This document shows positions 46,001 to 52,289 of a DNA stretch of 64,000 nt, one piece after another. The notes under the pieces are model-generated. The model was not told the origin of the DNA, did no database searches, and saw only the letters and a list, made by a program, of their open reading frames with translations. Every line of letters begins with the position of its first letter. The first letter of the stretch is position 1. The translations under genes were made by a program, and so were the position numbers. Origin of the DNA: VXYL01 sp965199945 (GTDB lineage Bacteria > Pseudomonadota > Gammaproteobacteria > Pseudomonadales > Azotimanducaceae); assembly GCA_965199945.1 (NCBI GenBank), contig OZ241354.1:1860001-1924000 (forward strand). The letters are read 5' to 3'.

Positions 46001-46533
46001 AGGAAGCCGACCGTGTCCAAGTCGTCGCCGGTGGTCTCGGCGGTCACCTCGCCGCCGTCGGCGGCGACCTCGAAACGGAAGAAGTCCCAGTCACCGCCGG
46101 GATCGATTTCGCCGGCGGTCTCGCTCGGCAGGGCCACCTGCGTCGCGGACGCGAGGGTGTCGCCGTGGTCGTCGTCCGGCGCGCCGGTGCGCAGATGCAG
46201 AACGTAGCCGCCAGTGTTGCTTTCGAAGGACGTCACCCGAACGTAGTAGGTGCCCGCTTCCAACGTGCGCTGGATGCTGAAGTTGAAGGCGCCGCCCGAA
46301 TCGTCGTCGACCACGAGCGCGTCGCCGTTCGCGTCGTGGAGGGCGCCGATGGTGTCCAAGACGCCGGACGTCTCGACGACCACGTCGCCGCTGGCGGCGA
46401 CCTCGAAGCGGAACCAGTCCTCGTCGCCGCCGGGGTCGATTTCGCCGCTGGTCTCGCTCGGCAGCGCCACGCGGGTGGCCGAAGCACGGTCGTCGCCATG
46501 GTCGTCCGCATGGGCCAGCGGGCCGACGTACAA
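43081..46533 (-). CDS. Large secreted multidomain protein: PPC, FG-GAP repeats, Ig-like and formylglycine-enzyme-like domains
   Basis: A product of about 1150 residues. Four PPC (pre-peptidase C-terminal) domains come first (each with DDHG..., ALPSETSGEIDPGGDEDWFRFEV, GTYYVRV), then six FG-GAP/VCBS-like repeats of about 50 residues (GIGDFDGDGKDDVLLR, DGRW.YYPMDG), one Ig/cadherin-like domain (SATLGQDETIDLAKAF) and a C-terminal SUMF1/formylglycine-generating-enzyme domain (MVRIPAGTFTMGSPESEPG, WEYAARAG, FGLYDMHGNVWEWVQDCYG, GFRVART). TTG 46533 is the only common in-frame start, yet hydrophobic signal-peptide-like codons (LGLALLASALYVGPLAHA) continue upstream, so the N-terminus may need a rarer start or a frameshift correction. 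Probably an extracellular binding or surface protein. Confidence 0.85.
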   Translation of the reverse strand: MYVGPLAHADDHGDDRASATRVALPSETSGEIDPGGDEDWFRFEVAASGDVVVETSGVLDTIGALHDANGDALVVDDDSGGAFNFSIQRTLEAGTYYVRVTSFESNTGGYVLHLRTGAPDDDHGDTLASATQVALPSETAGEIDPGGDWDFFRFEVAADGGEVTAETTGDDLDTVGFLFDADGNLLASNDDADPGSDLNFRIRQTLDAGTYYVLVVSFGGAVGSYVLSMRRGEAEEDAHGDSLATATRVALPSRTAGAIGAGDDKDWFRFEVPVAGVVTASTLGGLDTLGGLYDANGTLLASNNDAVDNFGNFRIRHAVGAGTHYVRVWSGFQETGSYVLDLRQEGSDDDHGNSAADATAVALPGNVSGHIDPAGDADWFRFEAARAGALTVRARVAGGDLRFLLVLAEWSYSGPTEVDWELSIEAGVHYLEVKHDGLSYNDGTGDYTIELLFDGVGAPTTTEPATADPANAAAGHLRNLGDFNGDGRDDVLLRHADGRWRYYPMDGATVLAGNGAANLTRDLAWRIAGIGDFDGDGKDDVLLRKTDGRWFFYPMDGRNVLAGRGTVRMTRDLAWQVAGIGDLDGDGKDDVLMRHADGRWHYYRMNGRRPLAGSGSGRLTRDLDWQMAGVGDFDGDGKDDVLLRRRDDGRWYFYPMNGRASIAGRGTVPLTRDLAWAVAGVGDFDADGRHDVLLRHTDGRWRYYPLQGRRVLDGAGLVNLTDDTTTTVAGIGDLNYDGCADVLARLADGGWQYYALDGRRVLPASGEAALSGDLAWGALSTGGVATGVAPTLSATLADRSATLGQDETIDLAKAFVDDQQLAYEARSSDAGVVRASVDGDALTLTPVAAGTATVTVTARDPDGNTATQTFTVTVAESDGTDTGGGSAGDTFRDCAECPLMVRIPAGTFTMGSPESEPGCCPYDNDGERPQHTVSIPAFAAGVHEVTFAEWDACVGAGGCESYNSPFNATGGKNDGGWGRDDRPAINVHWDEAQEYVDWLSRTTGQHYRLLTESEWEYAARAGTTTPFHTGETITPQQANFDGRRDYPANDWIEDGLYRGQTVPVGSFAPNAFGLYDMHGNVWEWVQDCYGSYENAPNDGSALRDDDCRVRVQRGGAWNENPAQLRSAERGPHDISVSPGSDTGFRVARTL
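44200..45105. repeat. Six tandem ~150-bp repeats encoding FG-GAP-like modules
   Basis: On the reverse strand six consecutive copies with a period of about 147-153 bp each contain GACGGCGACGGCAAGGACGA-like Ca-binding codons and a GACGGGCGCTGG-like segment. DNA identity between the middle copies is high, so they could expand or contract by recombination. Confidence 0.8.
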
Positions 46534-46575
46534 CGCGCTGGCCAGGAGCGCAAGCCCGAGGCGCGCCGGCGCGGC

Positions 46576-46600
46576 AAGGCGCCCGCGAAACGGGCGCCTT
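46576..46600. promoter_or_regulatory. Perfect 10-bp hairpin in the leader of the surface-protein gene
   Basis: AAGGCGCCCG (46576-46585), a 5-nt loop CGAAA, and the exact complement CGGGCGCCTT (46591-46600). On the reverse strand it lies just ahead of the signal-peptide codons of the large surface protein. It lacks a T-run on either strand, so it is not a standard terminator. It could modulate translation initiation. Confidence 0.7.
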
Positions 46601-46684
46601 GCGTCTTGGTCTTCGGTGGCGCCGGCCGCGGCCGGCGGTACTACTGGGCGATGGCGGCGTTCTGCGGCATCATTGTTGCCGCAT

Positions 46685-46719
46685 TTGTCGTCGCGGGGGG
46701 GGGGGGGGGGGGGTAGAAT
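46685..46719 (+). promoter_or_regulatory. Promoter-like sequence with a 19-G tract as spacer
   Basis: TTGTCG (46685-46690, -35-like) and TAGAAT (46714-46719, -10-like) flank TCGC plus 19 consecutive G (46695-46713), giving a 23-bp spacer; about 13 G would restore the 17-bp optimum. Homopolymer length changes would alter promoter strength. It points toward the channel gene 240 bp away. The tract length may also be a sequencing or assembly artefact. Confidence 0.45.
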
Positions 46720-46962
46720 TCCGCGCTCAATTGCACGTCGGTGCCAAGCGGCCGTCGCGCCAAGGCTCGTCCGACAACACCCGTCACCGCGACTAACGCA
46801 GCTTCACCCACGGTCAGTACCCCTCCCCGAAAGAGGCGCAACCTTAGCGACGTTCCTACGAGCGTGTCAAATGCATCCCAAATGCAGACGGCGCGCACGG
46901 CGCGCAAACGCGGCTTCGCTAGACTTCGCCGCTCGACGGATGCGGGGCGAGGGCAAGGCGGC

Positions 46963-47817
46963 ATGAGCGAGGGTGGTTCGAGGGCAGGCGCAAGCGGTGC
47001 GTCATTCGTCGGCGTGGCGCAGCGGGTGGCCGCCGCGGCGTGGTTCCACTGGGGCGTCGTCGGCGTCATCGGCGTGAATGCGCTGGTCATCGGCCTGGAC
47101 ACGTCGGCGTTCCTCGCCGAGCGCTACGGCGCCTGGTTCAAGGCCGCCAACCAGCTCTTCCTCGGCATCTTCGTGGTCGAGGCCATCGTCAAGCTGATCG
47201 CGCAGTGGCCGAGGCCGCACCGCTACTTCAAGGACGGCTGGAACGTCTTCGACTTCGCCATCATCGTCGTCAGCCTGCTGCCGAGCACCGGCGAGCTCGC
47301 CACCTTGGCGCGTTTGGCGCGGCTCTTGCGGGTGCTGCGGCTGGTCTCGGCGCTGCCGGAACTGCGGCTCATCGTCACCACGCTGGTGCGCTCGATTCCG
47401 AGCATGTTCAACGTGGTGTGCCTGATGTCGGTGATCTTCTACATCTACGCCGTGGCCGGCTACCACCTGTTCCACGACGTCGATCCGACCCACTGGCGCA
47501 CCCTCGGCATCGCCGCGCTGACGCTGTTCCGCGTGGTGACGCTGGAGGACTGGACGGACGTGATGTACGCCGCGATGGCACACCACTGGTGGGCCTGGGC
47601 CTACTTCGTGAGCTTCGTGGTGGTCGGCACGTTCGTGGTCATCAACCTGTTCATCGCCGTCGTGCTGAACAACCTCGACGAAGCCAAGGCGCAGCGCCTG
47701 AACGAACTGGTGTCACCGCCCTCGCGGGAAGAACTGCTGCGCGAGCTGCTGGAAACCCAGGCATCGCTCAAGCGCCTAGAGGAACGGCTGCGCGACGCGC
47801 CGCCGAAGGCCGGCTGA
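46963..47817 (+). CDS. Bacterial voltage-gated cation channel (NaChBac/CavAb-like)
   Basis: A 284-residue single-repeat six-helix channel that should form a homotetramer in the inner membrane. S1 to S3 (WGVVGVIGVNALVIGL, LFLGIFVVEAIVKLI, WNVFDFAIIVVSLLP), S4 with arginines every third residue (Arg117, 120, 123, 126), S5, the pore helix and selectivity filter TLEDWTD (193-199), S6 (FVSFVVVGTFVVINLFIAVVLNNL) and a C-terminal coiled coil (ELLRELLETQASLKRLEERL). Start ATG 46963 follows AAGGCGG; the frame is open further upstream without homology. The acidic filter resembles calcium-selective CavAb. Confidence 0.9.
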   Translation: MSEGGSRAGASGASFVGVAQRVAAAAWFHWGVVGVIGVNALVIGLDTSAFLAERYGAWFKAANQLFLGIFVVEAIVKLIAQWPRPHRYFKDGWNVFDFAIIVVSLLPSTGELATLARLARLLRVLRLVSALPELRLIVTTLVRSIPSMFNVVCLMSVIFYIYAVAGYHLFHDVDPTHWRTLGIAALTLFRVVTLEDWTDVMYAAMAHHWWAWAYFVSFVVVGTFVVINLFIAVVLNNLDEAKAQRLNELVSPPSREELLRELLETQASLKRLEERLRDAPPKAG

Positions 47818-47856
47818 GTCTTGACCCGCGCAGCCGAAGCGCCTACATTGGCGACC

Positions 47857-48678
47857 ATGCTCAGCCAAGTACGCCCACCTGCGGCAAAGACGGCCAAGGA
47901 GCGGACAGCTCCGGGGAACAAGCCGCCGAAGAGAAAGTCGCCAAGCGGCCGGCCCACGAACGACTTGGTGCTCAGCGCCCACTTGGGCCGGAACGACGAT
48001 GTATTCCCTTACGTCCTCTCCCTGTACGTCGAGCCCGGCAGCACAGTGGCGGACGTGACCCATGGCAAGGGCGTGTTCTGGCGCAAGGTGCCGAAGGACG
48101 CATATCGACTGCTTCCTTCCGACATCGCCACCGGCACCGATTGCCGCACGCTGCCATACGAAGACGGAGCGATCGATTGCGTGGTATTCGATCCGCCCTA
48201 CATGCATACGCCGGGCGGCACCGCGCATGTCGGCCATCAGAACTTCGAGGGCTACTACAAGAACAACAGCGTCAACTCGAAGGGAAAATACCATGACGCC
48301 GTGCTGGACCTGTACTTCGCCGCGGCACGGGAAGCATGGCGCGTGCTCCGCGAAGCCGGCGTCTATGTCGTCAAGTGCCAAGACGAGGTGTGCGCCAACA
48401 TACAACGCTTCACTCATGTCGAGCTCATCAACGAGCTGTCGGGCTACGGCTTCATCGCCGAAGACCTATTCGTGGTTGTGCGAACAGGCAGGCCAGGCGT
48501 AAGCCGGATGCTGAGGCAAGCCCATGCGCGCAAGAACCACTCCTATTTCCTAGTGTTCCTCAAGCGCACCGGAAAGCAGAGATGGACGGGCCTTGACCGC
48601 CGCTTGAGGGCGCACGGTCTAGGCGAAGCACTGCAAAACGGCGTCGCTAACGCAGACCAAATGCCGCTGTTCCGGTGA
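47857..48678 (+). CDS. Type II DNA methyltransferase (DPPY, amino-MTase)
   Basis: A 273-residue protein. After a basic N-terminus (AKTAKERTAPGNKPPKRK) comes the motif-I-like segment VEPGSTVADVTHGKGVFW, then the catalytic motif IV FDPPY (112-115), followed by the target region and VLREAGVYVVKCQDEV. The D-P-P-Y motif marks N6-adenine or N4-cytosine methylation. Start ATG 47857 is preferred; TTG 47821 is possible. The 3' end overlaps the convergent endonuclease gene by 32 bp. I infer it protects the host from that enzyme. Confidence 0.83.
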   Translation: MLSQVRPPAAKTAKERTAPGNKPPKRKSPSGRPTNDLVLSAHLGRNDDVFPYVLSLYVEPGSTVADVTHGKGVFWRKVPKDAYRLLPSDIATGTDCRTLPYEDGAIDCVVFDPPYMHTPGGTAHVGHQNFEGYYKNNSVNSKGKYHDAVLDLYFAAAREAWRVLREAGVYVVKCQDEVCANIQRFTHVELINELSGYGFIAEDLFVVVRTGRPGVSRMLRQAHARKNHSYFLVFLKRTGKQRWTGLDRRLRAHGLGEALQNGVANADQMPLFR

Positions 48679-49513
48679 ACGCTTCGCGAATCGGCTTGAT
48701 CTGGATGGCCTGCGGGTAGGCGTCCGCAAGCTCACGGTAGCGAACGGGCGTGTCGAAGTAGTAGATGCAGTTCATCTTCGCAATCAGAGTCTGATAGACG
48801 AGCCATTGACTAGGTACGCAGATCTCCACGACGTCGAGCGTCTTGGAGTTCAGCTTCGTCTCGGAGAACAGCACCATTTCTCCTCGATAGTGTCCCTTGC
48901 CAAAAGCCTCGTCGAGTATCCGTTGGTGCGCCCAAGCCTGCACAATGCGTTCACGCGTCGACATCTTGATCGGCACATGGATGTTCCCCGAGTCGCCTGC
49001 GGTTTCGAACAAGAAGTCCATCGTCATCCGGGCCTCTTGGCCAAAGACCTCGAGAGGAGGCTGCCGCGCTGGTCCAACGCCGAGCGACCGCGAGACCAAA
49101 TGGCCAACCAAACACTCGAAGTAGGTCGCTGGCCCCTTCTTGTTGTTCCTGTTCAGCAGTTCAAGAGCCAAACACGGCGCCAGCGCGACGGTGTAGGCCA
49201 AATGCCCAAAGTCCATCGCATCCTCGTGTCCTCTCAGCCACTTGCGCCAGCACTCCACGACGGCGCGCCAGTCCGTCTCGAAGAGCTCGCGGTTCGCAGG
49301 CCGCGCAACCACGCCATCGCGCGAGTAGGAGACGTAGCGCTTGCCCGCCACGGACGAGCTGAGATCCACGCGCTCTGCCTCAGACGCCAAGAACCGCAAC
49401 GCAAGAGCGGCCATTTCGCCGATGGCCACGCCCGCGCCCTCGCCCAGCCAGTCCCGCCTGCAGGCTTGGCGCACGTTCCGGTAAGCACCTTTCAAGTCGT
49501 TGCGCCAATCCAT
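48647..49513 (-). CDS. Putative type II restriction endonuclease
   Basis: A 288-residue protein, start ATG 49513 with CAGGAGG 7 nt upstream. The central block MTMDFLFETAGDSGNIHVPIKMSTRERIVQAWAHQRILDE reads as a PD-(D/E)xK-type active site (Asp in MDFLF, Lys in VPIKMSTRER), a pattern seen in several type II endonucleases. It is arranged tail to tail with a DPPY methyltransferase, overlapping by 32 bp, which is the classic layout of a type II restriction-modification pair. The recognition site cannot be predicted. Confidence 0.75.
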   Translation of the reverse strand: MDWRNDLKGAYRNVRQACRRDWLGEGAGVAIGEMAALALRFLASEAERVDLSSSVAGKRYVSYSRDGVVARPANRELFETDWRAVVECWRKWLRGHEDAMDFGHLAYTVALAPCLALELLNRNNKKGPATYFECLVGHLVSRSLGVGPARQPPLEVFGQEARMTMDFLFETAGDSGNIHVPIKMSTRERIVQAWAHQRILDEAFGKGHYRGEMVLFSETKLNSKTLDVVEICVPSQWLVYQTLIAKMNCIYYFDTPVRYRELADAYPQAIQIKPIREAFTGTAAFGLR

Positions 49514-49702
49514 GCCTCGCCTCCTGGCTCGCACATAAGAGTACGACAACCCGTCCTTCCCCGCGGCAAACGCAAGGCCAGAGCGTCTGGCGCGTCGCCT
49601 CGACCGACACACCCATGCAGGCTTGATGCAACGCTGTGTTCGTTGGCACACTGACGCCCACCAGTCGCCGTCACAGCGGCGCGGCCAGAGAGGAGATCAC
49701 CA

Positions 49703-50788
49703 GTGAAAGCAGCGGTATTCCGAGCCGTCAATACGGCCATGGAGGTCGAGGAGATCGACATCGACAAGCCGGGGCCGCGGGAGGTGCTGGTGCGCACGGC
49801 GGCGGCCGGGGTGTGCCATTCGGACATGCACTTCTTCAACGGCACCTATCCGGGGCAGACGCCGTGCGTGCTGGGGCACGAATCGGCCGGCGTGGTGGAG
49901 GAGGTCGGGGACGCGGTGCGCTACGTGCAGCCGGGCGATCACGTCATCACCTGCCTTTCGGTGTTCTGCGGCCACTGCGAGTACTGCCTCACCGGGCACA
50001 TGTCGCTGTGCCAGGAACCCGAAGTGCGGCGCGGGCGAGACGACGATCCGCGCCTCTCGAAGGAAGGCGGCGCGTTGGCGCAGTTCGCCAACCTCGGCTC
50101 GTTCGCGGAGCAGATGCTCGTCCACGAGCATTCGGTGGTGAAGGTGCGCGAGGACATGCCGCTGGACCGCGCCGCGCTGATCGGCTGCGGGGTGACCACC
50201 GGCGTCGGCGCGGTCATCCACACCGCGGCCGTGGAACCCGGCGCCACCGTCGCCGTGATCGGCTGCGGCGGCGTGGGGCTCTCGTGCATCAACGGCGCGG
50301 CCATCGCCGGCGCGTCGCGGGTGATCGCGGTGGACATGGTGGCGTCGAAGCTGGAGTTGGCGCGTTCCTTCGGCGCCACGGATGCGGTGGATGCGAGCGC
50401 CGGCGATCCGGTGGAGCAGGTGCGCGAGCTCACGGGCGGCGGGGTTCACTATTCGTTCGAGGCGATTGGGCTGAAAGTCACGGCCGAGCAGGCGTTTCGG
50501 ATGATTCGACGCGGCGGCACGGCCACCGTCATCGGCATGATTCCGCCGGGCCAAATGGTGCAGCTGCACGGCCCGGACTTCCTTTCGGAGAAGAAGATCC
50601 AAGGCTCGATGATGGGCTCCAACCGCTTCCGCGTGGACATGCCCCGCTTCGTGGACTTCTACCTGCAGGGCAGGCTGCACCTGGACGACATGATCTCGAG
50701 CCGCATCCCCCTTTCGGAAGTCACCGACGCACTCCTGGCGCTGGACAAGGGCGAGGTCGCGCGCAGCGTCATCGTCTTCGACTCCTAA
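49703..50788 (+). CDS. Zinc-dependent alcohol dehydrogenase (MDR, class III-like)
   Basis: A 361-residue medium-chain dehydrogenase. Catalytic zinc ligands Cys38 (GVCHSD) and His59 (GHE), the four structural-zinc cysteines (Cys89, 92, 95, 103 in CGHCEYCLTGHMSLC), and the NAD-binding GCGGVGL followed by an Asp at the end of the second strand (IAVDM), indicating NAD. It resembles the mycothiol/glutathione-type formaldehyde dehydrogenase branch. GTG 49703 has GAGAGGAG upstream. The murA-like gene follows 48 nt later. Confidence 0.92.
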   Translation: MKAAVFRAVNTAMEVEEIDIDKPGPREVLVRTAAAGVCHSDMHFFNGTYPGQTPCVLGHESAGVVEEVGDAVRYVQPGDHVITCLSVFCGHCEYCLTGHMSLCQEPEVRRGRDDDPRLSKEGGALAQFANLGSFAEQMLVHEHSVVKVREDMPLDRAALIGCGVTTGVGAVIHTAAVEPGATVAVIGCGGVGLSCINGAAIAGASRVIAVDMVASKLELARSFGATDAVDASAGDPVEQVRELTGGGVHYSFEAIGLKVTAEQAFRMIRRGGTATVIGMIPPGQMVQLHGPDFLSEKKIQGSMMGSNRFRVDMPRFVDFYLQGRLHLDDMISSRIPLSEVTDALLALDKGEVARSVIVFDS

Positions 50789-50836
50789 GAGGGCCTCGAA
50801 ACACAAGCGGCCATGCGCTGACGGCGCGGGACGCGC

Positions 50837-52117
50837 ATGGACTACTTCCGCATCGAGGGCGCGCGACGGCTGGCCGGCCGCATCGCGCCGATGGGCAACA
50901 AGAACTCGGCGCTGCCGCTCTTGGCGGCGTCGATCCTCACCGACGACGCGCTGACCATCGGCAACGTGCCGGACATCGGCGACGTGCGCACCAAGCTGGC
51001 CTTGCTGCGCAGCATCGGCGTCGACGCGCGAATGACGGCGAACGTCTGCACGTTGAACGCCGCCGGCGTAATCGACGGCCTGCCGGACGAGGAGTTGGCG
51101 CGGCGGATTCGCACCACGGTGCTGCTGGCCGCGCCGTTGCTGGCGCGCTTCGGGCGGGCGCAGATCCTGCGTCCCGGGGGCGACCGCATCGGACGGCGCC
51201 GGCTGGACACGCACCTGCTCGCGTTGCAGGCGCTCGGCGTGGAGATCAAGACCGAGCGCGACCACTATCTGCTCACGGCACCGCGTCTTCGCGGCGGCGA
51301 CATCTTCCTGGACGAAATGAGCGTCACCGGCACCGAGCAGGCGATCTTCGCGGCGGTGCTGGCCGACGGCGTGACCACCATCGCCAACGCGGCCATGGAG
51401 CCCCACGTGCAGGACGTCTGCCATTGCCTCAACGCGATGGGCGCGCGCATCGGCGGCATCGGCACCCACGACTTGACCATCGAGGGCGTGGCGGCGCTGC
51501 ACGGCGCACGCTTCGACATCGGCCCGGACTACATGGAGGTTGGCTCGCTGGTGGGGCTGGCGGCGGCAACGGGTTCCGGCATCCGCATCGTCGGCGCCAA
51601 TCCCGACGAACACCGCATGACGCGGATCATGTACGGGCGCCTCGGCGTGCATTGGCAGGACGACGGCGACGACATCGTGGTGCCGCCGGATCAGCAACTG
51701 GCCGTGGTGCCCGACTTCGACGGCGCGATACCGAAGATCGACGACATGCCTTGGCCAGGCTTCCCCCCGGACCTCATCAGCATCGCCCTGGTGGTGGCGA
51801 CCCAAAGCCGCGGCACGGTGCTGATCCACCAGAAGATGTTCGACCGCCGGCTGGTGTTCGTCGACCGCCTCATCGACATGGGCGCCGGCATCGTCCTCTG
51901 CGACCCGCACCGCGCCCTGGTGATGGGCCCCGCCCACCTGCGAGGCGAATCCCTAGTGTCGCCGGACATTCGCGCCGGCATGGCGCTGGTGATCGCCGCC
52001 CTGTGCGCCGAGGGCGAGAGCACGATTCACAACGTGGGCCAGATCGACCGCGGCTACGAGCGCTTGGAAATCCGTCTGCGCGAGCTCGGGGCGGCAATCG
52101 AGCGCCTGACGGACTGA
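50837..52117 (+). CDS. murA: MurA-family UDP-GlcNAc enolpyruvyltransferase with Cys-to-Asp active site
   Basis: A 426-residue EPSP-synthase-fold enzyme. Lys22 and Asn23 of the substrate-binding GNKNS motif, RTTVLLAAPLLARFGRA, and the catalytic loop RPGGDRIGRRRLDTHL, where Asp116 stands at the position of E. coli Cys115. The rest (MSVTGTEQAI, IGPDYMEVGS, PWPGFPPDL) fits MurA. Family knowledge: Asp variants (as in mycobacteria and chlamydia) are active but resist fosfomycin. It may be the only MurA or a second paralogue; the setting, away from cell-wall genes, favours a paralogue. Confidence 0.9.
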   Translation: MDYFRIEGARRLAGRIAPMGNKNSALPLLAASILTDDALTIGNVPDIGDVRTKLALLRSIGVDARMTANVCTLNAAGVIDGLPDEELARRIRTTVLLAAPLLARFGRAQILRPGGDRIGRRRLDTHLLALQALGVEIKTERDHYLLTAPRLRGGDIFLDEMSVTGTEQAIFAAVLADGVTTIANAAMEPHVQDVCHCLNAMGARIGGIGTHDLTIEGVAALHGARFDIGPDYMEVGSLVGLAAATGSGIRIVGANPDEHRMTRIMYGRLGVHWQDDGDDIVVPPDQQLAVVPDFDGAIPKIDDMPWPGFPPDLISIALVVATQSRGTVLIHQKMFDRRLVFVDRLIDMGAGIVLCDPHRALVMGPAHLRGESLVSPDIRAGMALVIAALCAEGESTIHNVGQIDRGYERLEIRLRELGAAIERLTD

Positions 52118-52181
52118 GTCGCGGCGGTCCGACAGGTGTGCCGAGCCCAAGAAAGGCCGCATTTGGCTGCGACTCAAGATC

Positions 52182-52262
52182 AAAAAGTATGCTTTTTTGC
52201 ATAGGCTGCATATGAAAAGTATGCTTTTTTAGATTCAGAAGCGCAGAAAATGTATACTTTTT
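52182..52262. promoter_or_regulatory. Three phased palindromes (AAAAGTATRCTTTT) upstream of the DUF4143 ATPase
   Basis: Near-palindromic sites at 52182-52198 (AAAAAGTATGCTTTTTT), 52215-52230 (AAAAGTATGCTTTTTT) and 52247-52262 (AAAATGTATACTTTTT), with centres about 33 bp apart, three helical turns. The block is strikingly AT-rich in a GC-rich genome and ends about 30 bp before the next start codon. It looks like an operator array for autoregulation, or the mobility/recognition site of the gene itself. Confidence 0.8.
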
Positions 52263-52289
52263 CAAGACACATGGGCTCCGGAAGCCACC

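Larger units (their letters stand above)
46534..46962. other. Divergent intergenic region, surface protein / ion channel
   Basis: About 430 bp between the start regions of the two divergent genes. It carries the 10-bp hairpin at 46576 and the G19 tract at 46695, described separately. ORFs crossing it on both strands show no domain. Part of the left side encodes the probable signal peptide of the surface protein. Confidence 0.5.

Noticed and set aside
43081..46533. Diversity-generating retroelement with this gene as its target
   Set aside because: The C-terminal domain type fits, but no reverse transcriptase, Avd protein or template repeat was found in the window.
46641..47102. Reverse-strand ORF crossing the G tract (poly-Pro product)
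   Set aside because: Antisense to the channel gene start and dependent on the homopolymer length; no domain.
52182..52262. CRISPR-like repeats
   Set aside because: Only three short palindromes, the gaps between them are too short (about 17 bp) and there is no cas gene. Better explained as operator sites.
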